Under the pieces are notes generated by a model. That model did not search any database. It was given only the letters and a program-made list of their open reading frames with translations, and had not been told where the DNA came from. From assembly GCA_964464815.1 (NCBI GenBank), contig CAYXHF010000003.1, positions 42,626-106,625 of the forward strand: 64,000 nucleotides of DNA. The letters run 5' to 3'. This DNA comes from UBA11524 sp964464815 (GTDB lineage Bacteria; Bacillota; Clostridia; Christensenellales; Aristaeellaceae). A program made the translations under genes and the position numbers. Below, piece after piece: positions 8,253-16,093 of the stretch (position 1 is the stretch's first letter; every line of letters begins with the position of its first letter).

Positions 8253-8933
8253 TTACAGAACGTAGAAGTAGATGGAGAAGAAATGCAGAACCGTACCAAT
8301 CAAGCAGAAGAAGTGGAAAATGGAATGGAAATACTTCCGCTTTGAGCCGACGGCGTAGAGCACCGCACCAACAGTGTACGCAATTCCACCACCGACAAGC
8401 AGCATCAAGCCGGGACGAACCAAATTTTCCACCAGCGTCTTGGAGGCGAGCAGAATAATCCAGCCCAGCAGCACATAGCAAATCACGCTGATTTTTGCAA
8501 ACTTGCGCAGATTCACAGCGTTAAGTACAATGCCCGTAATGGCCACGGCCCACACCACACCAAAGAGCACCCAACCGGTCGCGCCACGTAGCGTGACAAG
8601 CGTATACGGCGTGTATGTACCTGCAATCAGCAGGAAAATGGTGCAGTGGTCAAAGATGCGGAAAACCTTCTTGGCGCGGTTGATTTTCAGCGCGTGGTAC
8701 AGGCAGCTCATCAGATACAGCAACGTGGTCGTGAGGCCAAAGACGATGCTGGAGGCAAGCTTAAATCCGTCGCCCGCAATGGCACTTTTGACAATGCACA
8801 GCACAAGTGCGGCGAGGCCCAATCCGGCGCCAATACCGTGAGAGATGCTATTGAGCAATTCTTCTGCCAAGGTGTAGGATGGAATGCCAAGCAGTTGACG
8901 CTTCTGTTCTTTTTCGATTTGTTTTTCAGTCAT
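8253..8933 (-). CDS. Hemolysin III / PAQR family membrane protein
   Basis: 226 aa with seven predicted membrane segments. The family's metal-binding residues are visible: LLNSISHGIGAGLG at the start, FDHCTIFLLIAGTYTP in the middle, and histidines in the last helix (FHFFCLIGTVLHFFS). Bacterial members are called hemolysin III, but a general role in membrane homeostasis is more likely. Start ATG at 8933 after AAGGCGGTG, 25 bp after the lexA stop, so it is in the lexA operon. Confidence 0.88.
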   Translation of the reverse strand: MTEKQIEKEQKRQLLGIPSYTLAEELLNSISHGIGAGLGLAALVLCIVKSAIAGDGFKLASSIVFGLTTTLLYLMSCLYHALKINRAKKVFRIFDHCTIFLLIAGTYTPYTLVTLRGATGWVLFGVVWAVAITGIVLNAVNLRKFAKISVICYVLLGWIILLASKTLVENLVRPGLMLLVGGGIAYTVGAVLYAVGSKRKYFHSIFHFFCLIGTVLHFFSIYFYVL

Positions 8934-8958
8934 ACAATCACCGCCTTATTTGATTAAC

Positions 8959-9570
8959 TTATTTAACTAAGCGATAGAGGGAAATGACCTTGCCGAGGAT
9001 GGTCACTTCATCGGCGTAGATGGGCTCCATGCTACTGTTTTCCGGCTGAAGACGGAAATGGCCGTTTTCCTTATAGTAGCGCTTGACCGTGGCGCTATCC
9101 TCAATCATGGCAACGACAATTTCGCCGTTATATGCTTCACTCGTCTTGCGGACGATGATGTAGTCGCCGTCCAAAATGCCGGCTTCAATCATGGAATCGC
9201 CACGCACATGCAGGATGAAGTGTTCGCCTTCGCCCAGCATAATGTCGGGAATCGGGACATATTCCTCCAGATTCTCTTCTGCCAAAATTGGCTGACCAGC
9301 CGTGACACGACCAACGACCGGCACAGCGGTGGAGTTGTTGCGAATGAAGTTCGGATCGCCTGTCACCTCCATGGCGCGAGGCTTCATGGCGTCGCGGTGC
9401 AGCAAACCGCGCTTTTCCAGCCGCTGAAGATGGCCGTGAACGGTGGACGTGGACTTCAAGCCAACCGCCTGCGCAATTTCGCGAACGGACGGAGGATAGC
9501 CTTTGGTCTGTATTTCAGACTTGATGAAATCAAGAATGCGCTGTTGATTATCTCCACGAGGTCTTTGCAT
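8959..9570 (-). CDS. lexA: SOS repressor LexA
   Basis: 203 aa. The N-terminal winged helix (residues 1-70, with the YPPSVREIAQAVGLKSTSTVHGHL recognition region) is followed by the S24 self-cleavage domain with scissile A91-G92, nucleophile S126 (GDSM) and lysine K163. The start at 9570 gives MQRPRGDNQQRIL. An upstream TTG reading overlaps the -10 box and is rejected. The ribosome site is weak (AAAGG, about 16 nt upstream). First gene of a lexA-hemolysin III-fRMsr operon, and probably autoregulated by the SOS box at 9633-9646. Confidence 0.95.
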   Translation of the reverse strand: MQRPRGDNQQRILDFIKSEIQTKGYPPSVREIAQAVGLKSTSTVHGHLQRLEKRGLLHRDAMKPRAMEVTGDPNFIRNNSTAVPVVGRVTAGQPILAEENLEEYVPIPDIMLGEGEHFILHVRGDSMIEAGILDGDYIIVRKTSEAYNGEIVVAMIEDSATVKRYYKENGHFRLQPENSSMEPIYADEVTILGKVISLYRLVK

Positions 9571-9606
9571 GGGGAAAAATCGCCGCCTTTCTGTGTTAGT
9601 AGCCTT

Positions 9607-9635
9607 ATTATAGCACAAAGTGGTACAAAAATCAA
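9607..9635 (-). promoter_or_regulatory. lexA promoter
   Basis: Minus-strand TTGATT (9630-9635) and TATAAT (9607-9612), 17-bp spacer. The SOS box overlaps the -35. Confidence 0.75.
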
Positions 9636-9646
9636 ACAGTTGTTCG
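9633..9646. promoter_or_regulatory. SOS (LexA) box
   Basis: CGAACAACTGTTTG on the minus strand fits the Gram-positive LexA box CGAAC-N4-GTTYG. It overlaps the lexA -35 and lies just upstream of the divergent promoter of the small Cys-rich gene. Confidence 0.8.
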
Positions 9647-9654
9647 TTCTGGTC

Positions 9655-9682
9655 TTGCTTTTTTTGCGAATGTTGCTATAAT
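9655..9682 (+). promoter_or_regulatory. Promoter of the small Cys-rich gene
   Basis: TTGCTT (9655-9660), 16-bp spacer and TATAAT (9677-9682) with an extended TGC just before the -10. Confidence 0.65.
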
Positions 9683-9719
9683 ACGAGGGAAGATACAGAG
9701 AGAAAGAAGGGGAATGACA

Positions 9720-9899
9720 ATGGGCAAGCAATGTGTGCTGTATGACCGGGAATGCATTGATTGTGGCGAATGCGAACGCTGTGATTTGGATCCGGACAAG
9801 ATTTGCGATAACTGCATGAAGTGTGTGATGGGCAATGCGGATTACCGCGCTATCAGCATTTCGGGCATTGAATTGGAAAACGAACAGCCCAAAGAGTAA
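9720..9899 (+). CDS. Small cysteine-rich protein, 59 aa
   Basis: The protein has eight cysteines within its first 35 residues (CVLYDREC, CGEC, CDLDPDKICDNCMKC), the spacing expected for a zinc or iron-sulfur binding knuckle, and a hydrophilic tail. The ATG at 9720 is 7 nt from AAGGGG; an ATG two codons earlier (9714) is too close to that site. It has its own promoter and terminator and is divergent from lexA. I do not know a characterised function; similar short Cys-rich proteins occur in many Clostridia. Confidence 0.75.
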   Translation: MGKQCVLYDRECIDCGECERCDLDPDKICDNCMKCVMGNADYRAISISGIELENEQPKE

Positions 9900-9919
9900 G
9901 CGGCTGCGCTGAAAGAAGA

Positions 9920-9955
9920 AAGAGACATGGCAGGGAAGTCATGTCTCTTCTTTTT
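9920..9955 (+). terminator. Terminator of the small Cys-rich gene
   Basis: Stem AAGAGACATG (9920-9929) with CATGTCTCTT (9940-9949), then C and TTTTT. The convergent recombinase gene ends inside the hairpin. Confidence 0.8.
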
Positions 9956-11093
9956 GGCTTTTTTCGTGGTCGGAAGTGAGAACTTCCTTTTTGGCGGCGA
10001 TTTCTTCAATCGTGGGTAATGTGACGTATTCGGCGGCCATGCGACGGCGCTCTTCCTTGAGGTCTGCATAGTGCTTGCGGGTTGTATCGACAGAGGCATG
10101 TCCAAGCAAATCGGCCACCAAATAAATATCGCCAGTCTGGTTGTAGAGATTAGTGGCGAAGGTGCTGCGCAGCTTATGCGGACTGATTTTTGTTTTCCGC
10201 GGTGCAGCAACCGCAGCATACTTCTTGACTAGCATCTGGACGGCACGTTGTGTGATGCGGCGCTTTTGCAGGGACAGGAAGAATGCGTTTTCGTGGCCAG
10301 CCAGGGGCTTCATCTCATTGCGGATGGTTAAATAATCAGCCAGTGCTGTGGCTACCTCTGGGGGTAAATACAATACCACTTGATTGCCGCCTTTGCGTGT
10401 AATCAGAAAGGCGTTGTTTTCTAAATCAACATCTTCTAAATTCAGACCGACGCATTCGGAAACACGGATGCCTGTTCCCAAAAAGAGCGAAAGCAATGCA
10501 AAATCGCGGGCGGCGGTGATTTTCTGGTAATTTTTTTGATGCGCTGTCATGCCATCGCCAGTCGTTGATTGTTCCAGCATGCGGAGCATTTCATCTTGAT
10601 TCAGCCGAATAATAGGTTTTTCGTGAATTTTCGGTAGCGTAATCAAAGCGGCTGGGTTGGAAGAAATTAGTTGTTTTTTATACAAATAATCATAAAACGA
10701 ACGGATGGTCGATAGCTTGCGCTTGATGGACACCTCGTGGTTTTGAATGGGCTTGGGTGGCTGGTCGCTAGCATCGTCGTTTTCTTGGTGCTTGAAGTAG
10801 TAGGTGAGATACTCAATGTAGGCATTGAAGTCACTGAGAGAAACCTGGCTAATCTGCTGTGTGGTCATCAGTGTCAGTGGCGTGTCAATGTATGCGATAC
10901 GTTCGGTATGCAGATATTCAAAGAATGTCCGCAAATCAATAGCATATGTTAAACGTGTGAACGTGCTCGTAACCATTGCAATGCCGTTAATAAAATCACT
11001 GCAAGCTTGTGGTAGTTCGCGAAGAATTTCACGGATTTTCAAAATACGCTGTGAATCGACCTGTTCACGGTACGTGGCTTGGTTAGAAGGCAT
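9939..11093 (-). CDS. Tyrosine recombinase (XerC/XerD-like)
   Basis: 384 aa site-specific recombinase. An N-terminal SAM-like core-binding domain (residues 1-150) precedes the catalytic domain with the full set R210, K234, H306-x-x-R309, H332 and Y342. The start at 11093 follows a strong GGAGGTG; the longer reading to 11126 would begin inside the palindrome. No excisionase or cargo genes surround it. In B. subtilis the xerC homologue codV sits between trmFO and clpQ; that slot is empty here (14.75 kb), so this gene may be the chromosome-dimer recombinase moved a few kb away. A relict integrase is the alternative. Confidence 0.88.
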   Translation of the reverse strand: MPSNQATYREQVDSQRILKIREILRELPQACSDFINGIAMVTSTFTRLTYAIDLRTFFEYLHTERIAYIDTPLTLMTTQQISQVSLSDFNAYIEYLTYYFKHQENDDASDQPPKPIQNHEVSIKRKLSTIRSFYDYLYKKQLISSNPAALITLPKIHEKPIIRLNQDEMLRMLEQSTTGDGMTAHQKNYQKITAARDFALLSLFLGTGIRVSECVGLNLEDVDLENNAFLITRKGGNQVVLYLPPEVATALADYLTIRNEMKPLAGHENAFFLSLQKRRITQRAVQMLVKKYAAVAAPRKTKISPHKLRSTFATNLYNQTGDIYLVADLLGHASVDTTRKHYADLKEERRRMAAEYVTLPTIEEIAAKKEVLTSDHEKSQKEET

Positions 11094-11123
11094 AAAGGAC
11101 ACCTCCGGGCGTGTTTTGAGACC

Positions 11124-11159
11124 CAACTATTCGCTAAACTATGGTTTAGCGAATAGTTG
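11124..11159. repeat. Perfect 36-bp palindrome upstream of the recombinase
   Basis: CAACTATTCGCTAAAC (11124-11139), TATG, then the exact inverse GTTTAGCGAATAGTTG (11144-11159). No T run follows on either strand, so it is not an intrinsic terminator. It ends 30 bp from the recombinase start codon and could be a recombinase binding site, an operator or a 5' mRNA hairpin. Confidence 0.85.
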
Positions 11160-11197
11160 AAACTGTCTCGCTCTCCTCTTTTCGGCGTTTTTCCATG

Positions 11198-11253
11198 AAA
11201 AAATGCGCCTGAGTGCGTCTGGGTCTGGATAAATCGCCGCAAATGCTCAGGCG
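11198..11253 (-). terminator. Probable terminator of rnhA
   Basis: On the minus strand CGCCTGAG pairs with CTCAGGCG across a 32-nt loop and is followed by CATTTTTTC. The long loop makes it only moderately convincing. Confidence 0.45.
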
Positions 11254-11270
11254 TATTGGGATGCAAAATA

Positions 11271-11753
11271 TCATTCGGCATCGTCAATGGCGTTGATTCG
11301 ACGATATTCCTTGATTGCACCAGTGGCAAGCTCGTCGCAACGGATGTTTTCCGGATGATCCGCATGACCCTTGACCTTGTGGAAGGTCACGTGATGCTTG
11401 CGCGTCTGTGCCAACAGGATGAACCAGAGATCCTGATTCTCCACGGCCTGTCCACTGGCGTTCTTCCAATTGCGCTTCTGCCATCCCTCAATCCAATGCT
11501 CGTTGAAGGCATTGACCAGATACGCGCTGTCGGAATACAAATGGACATCACAAGGCTCTTTGAGTGCGCCCAAGCCGCTGATGGCGGCGAACAGCTCCAT
11601 GCGGTTGTTGGTCGTGCCGGCCATGTATCCGCTCAGTTCCTTGCGGTGCGGGCCGAATTCCAGAATGCAGCCCCAGCCACCAGGGCCGGGATTGCCGGAG
11701 CAAGCGCCGTCGGTATAGATGTTGACTTGCTTGCGAGGACGGGTTTCAGACAT
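11271..11753 (-). CDS. rnhA: Ribonuclease HI
   Basis: 160 aa, degrades the RNA strand of RNA-DNA hybrids. The four acidic catalytic residues are D15 (YTDGACSGNPGPGG), E53 (NNRMEL), D75 (YSDSAYL) and D140. The basic handle region (WIEGWQKRNWKN) is present, as in E. coli RnhA. Start ATG 11753 after AGGGGAG. It lies 44 bp downstream of proC and probably shares its transcript. Confidence 0.95.
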   Translation of the reverse strand: MSETRPRKQVNIYTDGACSGNPGPGGWGCILEFGPHRKELSGYMAGTTNNRMELFAAISGLGALKEPCDVHLYSDSAYLVNAFNEHWIEGWQKRNWKNASGQAVENQDLWFILLAQTRKHHVTFHKVKGHADHPENIRCDELATGAIKEYRRINAIDDAE

Positions 11754-11797
11754 GAAGGACTCCCCTTTTGTTGTAATATTGCACAAAAATTACAAAA

Positions 11798-12607
11798 TTA
11801 TTTCGACATCTTGCGCGACTTGTCTGCGCAAGCAGCCATCGCGTCTTGAATTGCGGCGCGGAAACCGCCTTTTTCCAGTGCGGCAACGGCGTCGATGGTC
11901 GTTCCGGCGGGTGAACAGACATCGTCCTTGAGCTGTGCTGGATGCTTTCCCGTGGCAAGCACCATCTGCGCACTGCCGTAGACAGCCTGTGCAGCCATGG
12001 TGTAGGCCAATTTGCGCGGCAAGCCTTCTCGGACGCCTGCATCGGCCATGGCTTCAATCATCAGGAAGACATAGGCCGGGCTGCTGCCACTGATGGCAAT
12101 CACGCCATCGAAGAGTTTTTCTGGCACAATCTCTGTCTTGCCAACGGCATCAAAAATGCGCTTGGCGAATGCAAAGTTGCTTTCGGACAGCGTATGCTCC
12201 TGACAAATGGCCGTCATGCCGCAGCCAACAAGCGCGGGCGTGTTCGGCATGGCACGCAGAACCGTGACGTCAGGACGATTCAGCGCGGTAGTCAGCATCT
12301 GCATCGTCCAGCCGGCGGCAATGGAAACAACAGCACAGCCAGTGGGCAAGACAGGGGCAATTTGCTGCAACAGTTCCCCTAACCCCTGCGGCTTGATGGC
12401 CAACATGACCATCTGGCAATGAGCGGCCAGTGCCGTGGCGTCCGTTACGGCTGTAAGGCCCGGAAAGGCATCTTGCAGCGCTTGCGCCTGCTCCTGACGG
12501 TGAACGCACACCATCACGTCCTCAGGGCGTACACAGCCCGCAGAGAGTATTCCTTGCAGAATTGCGCCTCCCATATTGCCTACGCCAATCATACCAAGCT
12601 GCTTCAT
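11798..12607 (-). CDS. proC: Pyrroline-5-carboxylate reductase
   Basis: 269 aa, last step of proline synthesis: NAD(P)H-dependent reduction of pyrroline-5-carboxylate. It has the N-terminal Rossmann motif GMIGVGNMGGAIL, the middle VLRAMPNTPALVGCGMTA, and the C-terminal dimer helix with KDDVCSPAGTTIDAVAALEKGGFRAAI, the family signature. Length is typical. AAGGAGC precedes the ATG. Confidence 0.95.
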   Translation of the reverse strand: MKQLGMIGVGNMGGAILQGILSAGCVRPEDVMVCVHRQEQAQALQDAFPGLTAVTDATALAAHCQMVMLAIKPQGLGELLQQIAPVLPTGCAVVSIAAGWTMQMLTTALNRPDVTVLRAMPNTPALVGCGMTAICQEHTLSESNFAFAKRIFDAVGKTEIVPEKLFDGVIAISGSSPAYVFLMIEAMADAGVREGLPRKLAYTMAAQAVYGSAQMVLATGKHPAQLKDDVCSPAGTTIDAVAALEKGGFRAAIQDAMAACADKSRKMSK

Positions 12608-12631
12608 GGTGCATCATGCTCCTTTTCTTGG

Positions 12632-12670
12632 CCTGATGCGTGCAAAAGCAAAATTGCCGTCCGCATCAGG
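12632..12670 (-). promoter_or_regulatory. Hairpin in the proC leader
   Basis: CCTGATGCG (12632-12640) and its exact inverse CGCATCAGG (12662-12670) flank a 21-nt loop within the predicted proC 5' leader, just ahead of the ribosome site. It may affect translation or mRNA stability; no known motif is recognised. Confidence 0.4.
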
Positions 12671-12692
12671 AATACAATGGCCATCGTTGCTT

Positions 12693-12721
12693 ATTGTACC
12701 ACAATCCGGACAAATTCTCAA
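12693..12721 (-). promoter_or_regulatory. Promoter of proC-rnhA
   Basis: Minus-strand TTGAGA (12716-12721) and TACAAT (12693-12698), spacer 17 bp. Confidence 0.7.
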
Positions 12722-12747
12722 CCCTTCGTTTTATGGCGCTGTGCATG

Positions 12748-12784
12748 AAAAAAGTCCAGCCGTCTCGTTTCTGGCGGCTGGATG
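12748..12784 (-). terminator. Terminator of the dprA-hslU operon
   Basis: On the minus strand TCCAGCCG pairs with CGGCTGGA and is followed by CTTTTTTC, about 45 bp after the hslU stop. Confidence 0.8.
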
Positions 12785-12797
12785 GAAAAAGAATAGT

Positions 12798-12826
12798 ATA
12801 CTAATGTTTTAGACGTAAATTCGTAT
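12798..12826. repeat. Deleted copy of the palindromic element
   Basis: ATACTAAT is joined directly to GTTTTAGACGTAAATTCGTAT, i.e. the left tip and the right 21 bp of the element at 4151-4314 (one mismatch) with the middle missing. It abuts the hslU stop codon. Confidence 0.65.
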
Positions 12827-14205
12827 TACAGGATGTACTTGCGCAAATCTGCGGGCTTGTTTTCTCCCGAGAGATGCTGACGGACATAATCGCCGGTAAT
12901 GGTTAGTTCAAAGGGCGGCATGTCCTCATCGCCTGCGTTGAAGGAAATATCCTCGAGAACCTGCTCGAACACGGCATGCAGACGACGCGCACCAATGTCC
13001 TCGGAGATCTCATTGGCCGTGAAGGCGGCATCGGCGATGGCCTGAATGGCGCTGTCCTCAAAGGTCAGCAGCACCTTGTCCACGGCCAGCAACGCCTTGT
13101 ACTGAAGCGTCAGTGCGTTATCCGGCTGCGTCAAAATCTGCTGGAAGTTTTCGCGCGTCAGGCTCTTGAGCTGCACATGCACCGGGAAACGACCCTGCAA
13201 TTCGGGAATCAGGTCACTGACCTTCGCCACGTGGAAAGCACCAGCGGCGATGAAGAGCATGAAATCCGTCTTCACCGAGCCGTACTTGGTGTTGACCGTG
13301 CTGCCTTCGACAATGGGCAGAATATCACGCTGCACGCCTTCGCGGCTGACATCCGGGCCAGAACCGCCACGGTGGCCAGCAATCTTGTCGATTTCGTCAA
13401 TGAAGATGATGCCGTCCTGTTCGGCGCGACGAATGGCTTCTTCCTGCACGGCATCCTGGTCAATCAGCTTGTCGGCTTCTTCTTGTTCCAGAATTTTGCG
13501 TGCTTCCTTGACCTTCACGCGGCGCAGCTTCGTCTTCTTGGGCATCATGTTGCCCATCATGTCGCCAATGGCGATGGAGTTTCCGCCCACTTCCAGCGTG
13601 GGAGAAGCCTCCTCGACCTCGATTTCCAGCTCGCGGTCTTCGATTTCGCCCTTCATCAGCTGCTGGCGCAGGCGTTCACGCTCGTCTGCCAGCTCAGCCG
13701 TTTCCGGTACGGCGGGCGTATCGTTGGGATTTTTGGTGCGGCCCAGCAGATAGTCCAGCGAAAAACCGTTGCCACCGGAGGGTTTCTTCGGCGGGTTAAT
13801 CAGCAGGGTGACCAGACGGTCTTCGGCAATCACGCGGGCGCGCGGTGCAACACGCGCTTCATGCTCCTGACGCACCATGCGGATGGCGTTTTCCACAAGA
13901 TCACGCACGATGCTTTCCACATCACGGCCCACATAGCCGACTTCGGTAAACTTGGTTGCCTCCACCTTGATGAAGGGCGCATTGACCAGCTTGGCCAGAC
14001 GGCGGGCAATTTCCGTTTTGCCAACACCGGTCGGGCCAATCATCAGAATGTTCTTGGGACTGATTTCTTCCCGCATATCCTCGTTCACCTTGGAACGGCG
14101 ATAGCGGTTTCTCAGCGCGATAGCGACAGCTCGCTTTGCTTCCTCCTGACCGACAATGTAGCGGTCAAGCTCCCGGACGATTTGTCGGGGCGTCAATTCA
14201 GCCAT
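12826..14205 (-). CDS. hslU: ATP-dependent protease ATPase subunit HslU (ClpY)
   Basis: 459 aa AAA+ unfoldase that feeds substrates to HslV. Walker A is GPTGVGKT near residue 55 and Walker B is IIFIDEID near residue 270. The I-domain lies between them (charged stretch around residues 110-240), sensor and arginine-finger regions follow (DIGARRLHAVFEQVLEDISF), and the C-terminus ends LRKYIL, the tail that inserts into HslV. GGAGG stands 8 nt before the ATG, 12 bp after hslV. Confidence 0.96.
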   Translation of the reverse strand: MAELTPRQIVRELDRYIVGQEEAKRAVAIALRNRYRRSKVNEDMREEISPKNILMIGPTGVGKTEIARRLAKLVNAPFIKVEATKFTEVGYVGRDVESIVRDLVENAIRMVRQEHEARVAPRARVIAEDRLVTLLINPPKKPSGGNGFSLDYLLGRTKNPNDTPAVPETAELADERERLRQQLMKGEIEDRELEIEVEEASPTLEVGGNSIAIGDMMGNMMPKKTKLRRVKVKEARKILEQEEADKLIDQDAVQEEAIRRAEQDGIIFIDEIDKIAGHRGGSGPDVSREGVQRDILPIVEGSTVNTKYGSVKTDFMLFIAAGAFHVAKVSDLIPELQGRFPVHVQLKSLTRENFQQILTQPDNALTLQYKALLAVDKVLLTFEDSAIQAIADAAFTANEISEDIGARRLHAVFEQVLEDISFNAGDEDMPPFELTITGDYVRQHLSGENKPADLRKYIL

Positions 14206-14217
14206 GCTCGCACCTCC

Positions 14218-14757
14218 TTACACGTCTTCGACAATGACGTTGTCGTTGGTGAAAATGCAGATGCTGGCGGCAATGTGCAGTGCCTTTTCAGCAATCTCAT
14301 GGGCCGACATGTCGGTGTTCTGCGCCAGCGCGCGTGCCGCCGCCAAGGCATAGTTGCCACCAGAGCCGATGGCAATCACACCCTCGTCCGGTTCAATCAC
14401 TTCGCCCGTGCCGCTGACAACCAGCAGCGTTTCCTTGTTGGCGACAATCATCTGTGTCTCCAACTGGCGCATGCCGGAATCGCTGCGCCACATCTGCGCC
14501 AGTGCCACGGCGGCACGTTCCAGATTGCCACCGCACTGGGTCAGCTTTTCCTCGAATTTGTCGCAGAGCGTGAAGGCATCCGCGACCGCACCGGCAAAGC
14601 CAATCACAACCTGTCCGCCATAAAGACGGCGAACTTTGTGGGCGTGCGATTTGAAAATCACGCTCTGGCCCATCGTGACCTGACCATCACCGGCGATGGA
14701 GGTCTGGCCATTCTTGCGCACGGCGCAGATGGTCGTGCCTCTTAATTCAATGCTCAT
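14218..14757 (-). CDS. hslV: ATP-dependent protease proteolytic subunit HslV (ClpQ)
   Basis: 179 aa proteasome-like peptidase of the HslVU complex. Pre-sequence MSIELRG is removed to expose the catalytic N-terminal threonine (T8 of the precursor, TTICAVRKNG). The GDGQVTMG segment is typical. The start at 14757 overlaps the end of trmFO by 11 bp, so the two are translationally coupled; the longer reading to 14790 is not needed. Confidence 0.95.
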   Translation of the reverse strand: MSIELRGTTICAVRKNGQTSIAGDGQVTMGQSVIFKSHAHKVRRLYGGQVVIGFAGAVADAFTLCDKFEEKLTQCGGNLERAAVALAQMWRSDSGMRQLETQMIVANKETLLVVSGTGEVIEPDEGVIAIGSGGNYALAAARALAQNTDMSAHEIAEKALHIAASICIFTNDNVIVEDV

Positions 14758-16093
14758 TCTGTTCCTCCTGCGTGCAGGAGCTTTCGCCACACCATTGCTT
14801 CAAATAATCGAGCGAGCGCTCGGAAATCACGGTGTAACGCTCCTGCTTGTTGCGAATCTTCTTATGCTGCTTGTCCACGACCAAGCCGTCCAGCAGCCCG
14901 AAGGTGCAGTTCATGGGTTGGAAATCGCGGTTTGGTGTGGAGACATAGCGTCCCATCGCACCCATGGCGGTGATGCCCGGCAGCTCCACTGTGCCAAGGC
15001 CGCGCAGGTCGTGCCCCAGACTGAGACCGCATAACAGGCCACTGGCCGCGCTTTCCACATAGCCCTCCACACCGGTCATCTGACCGGCGAAGTAGCACTG
15101 CGGGCGCGAAATCATCTCGAAATGTGCATTCAGGAAGCCCGGCGAATGCAGGAAGGTGTTGCGGTGCATTACGCCATAGCGGGCAAATTCTGCATTTTCC
15201 AGACCGGGAATCATGCCGAACACACGCTTCTGCTCGCCCCATTTCAGGCGCGTCTGGAAGCCGACGAGGTTGTAAAGAGAACCGGTGGCATTATCCTGAC
15301 GGAGCTGGACGACGGCATACGGCTCCTTGCCGGTGTGCGGGTCGCGCAGACCAACAGGCTTCATCGGGCCAAAGGCCAGCACCATCTGGCCACGGCGTGC
15401 CATGGATTCCACGGGCATGCAGCCTTCAAACACCTTGTCTTCCTCAAAGCCGTGAATGTCAGCCGTTTCGGCTTGCAGCAGCGCTTCGACAAAGGCGTTA
15501 TATTCCGCTTCGTTCATGGGACAGTTGAGGTAATCGTCGCCACGGTCATAGCGCGATTGACGGAACACCTTGTCCATATTCAGCGACTCTGCGGTAACAA
15601 TCGGTGCGGCAGCATCGTAGAAGTTGAGCGTCGACAGGCCGGGCAGGCGTGCAATTGCATCGCTCAGCGCATCACTGGTCAGCGGGCCAGTGGCGATGAT
15701 GACCGGGCCATCGGGAATTTCTGTTACCTCCTGCGAGACGACCTCCACCAGCGGATGCTCCTGCAGGGCGCGGGTGATATAGCCGGAGAACGTGTCGCGA
15801 TCCACGGCCAAGGCGCCACCAGCGGGCACACGTGCCGCGTCTGCTGCCGCCATGATGAGCGAATGCAGCAGACGCATTTCCTCCTTGAGCAGGCCAACCG
15901 CATTCGTCAGTCGGTCACTGCGCAGGGAGTTGGAGCAGACCAGCTCAGCAAACAGCGGACTGTGATGGGCCGGAGACATCTTCTCCGGCTTCATCTCAAT
16001 CAGCGTGACGGCAATCCCCTGCTGTGCCAGCTGCCATGCGGCCTCACAGCCGGCCAGACCAGCACCAACGACGGTTGCGTGCAAATTACTCAT
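14747..16093 (-). CDS. trmFO: tRNA (uracil-54-C5)-methyltransferase, folate/FAD-dependent
   Basis: 448 aa flavoprotein making ribothymidine-54 in tRNA with methylenetetrahydrofolate. N-terminal FAD-binding ATVVGAGLAGCEAAWQLA, then ELVCSNSLRSDRL, and the C-terminal FAGQMTGVEGYVESAASGLL, all hallmarks of TrmFO (Gid). ATG at 16093 is preceded by GGAGGG and overlaps the topA stop by 8 bp; the ORF upstream of that ATG lies inside topA and is ignored. Confidence 0.96.
   Translation of the reverse strand: MSNLHATVVGAGLAGCEAAWQLAQQGIAVTLIEMKPEKMSPAHHSPLFAELVCSNSLRSDRLTNAVGLLKEEMRLLHSLIMAAADAARVPAGGALAVDRDTFSGYITRALQEHPLVEVVSQEVTEIPDGPVIIATGPLTSDALSDAIARLPGLSTLNFYDAAAPIVTAESLNMDKVFRQSRYDRGDDYLNCPMNEAEYNAFVEALLQAETADIHGFEEDKVFEGCMPVESMARRGQMVLAFGPMKPVGLRDPHTGKEPYAVVQLRQDNATGSLYNLVGFQTRLKWGEQKRVFGMIPGLENAEFARYGVMHRNTFLHSPGFLNAHFEMISRPQCYFAGQMTGVEGYVESAASGLLCGLSLGHDLRGLGTVELPGITAMGAMGRYVSTPNRDFQPMNCTFGLLDGLVVDKQHKKIRNKQERYTVISERSLDYLKQWCGESSCTQEEQNEH

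Noticed and set aside
11124..11159. Palindrome considered as a transcription terminator
   Set aside because: No run of T follows either arm.
12976..14745. 589-codon ORF antisense to hslU and hslV
   Set aside because: Runs through two certain genes on the other strand; no ribosome site.
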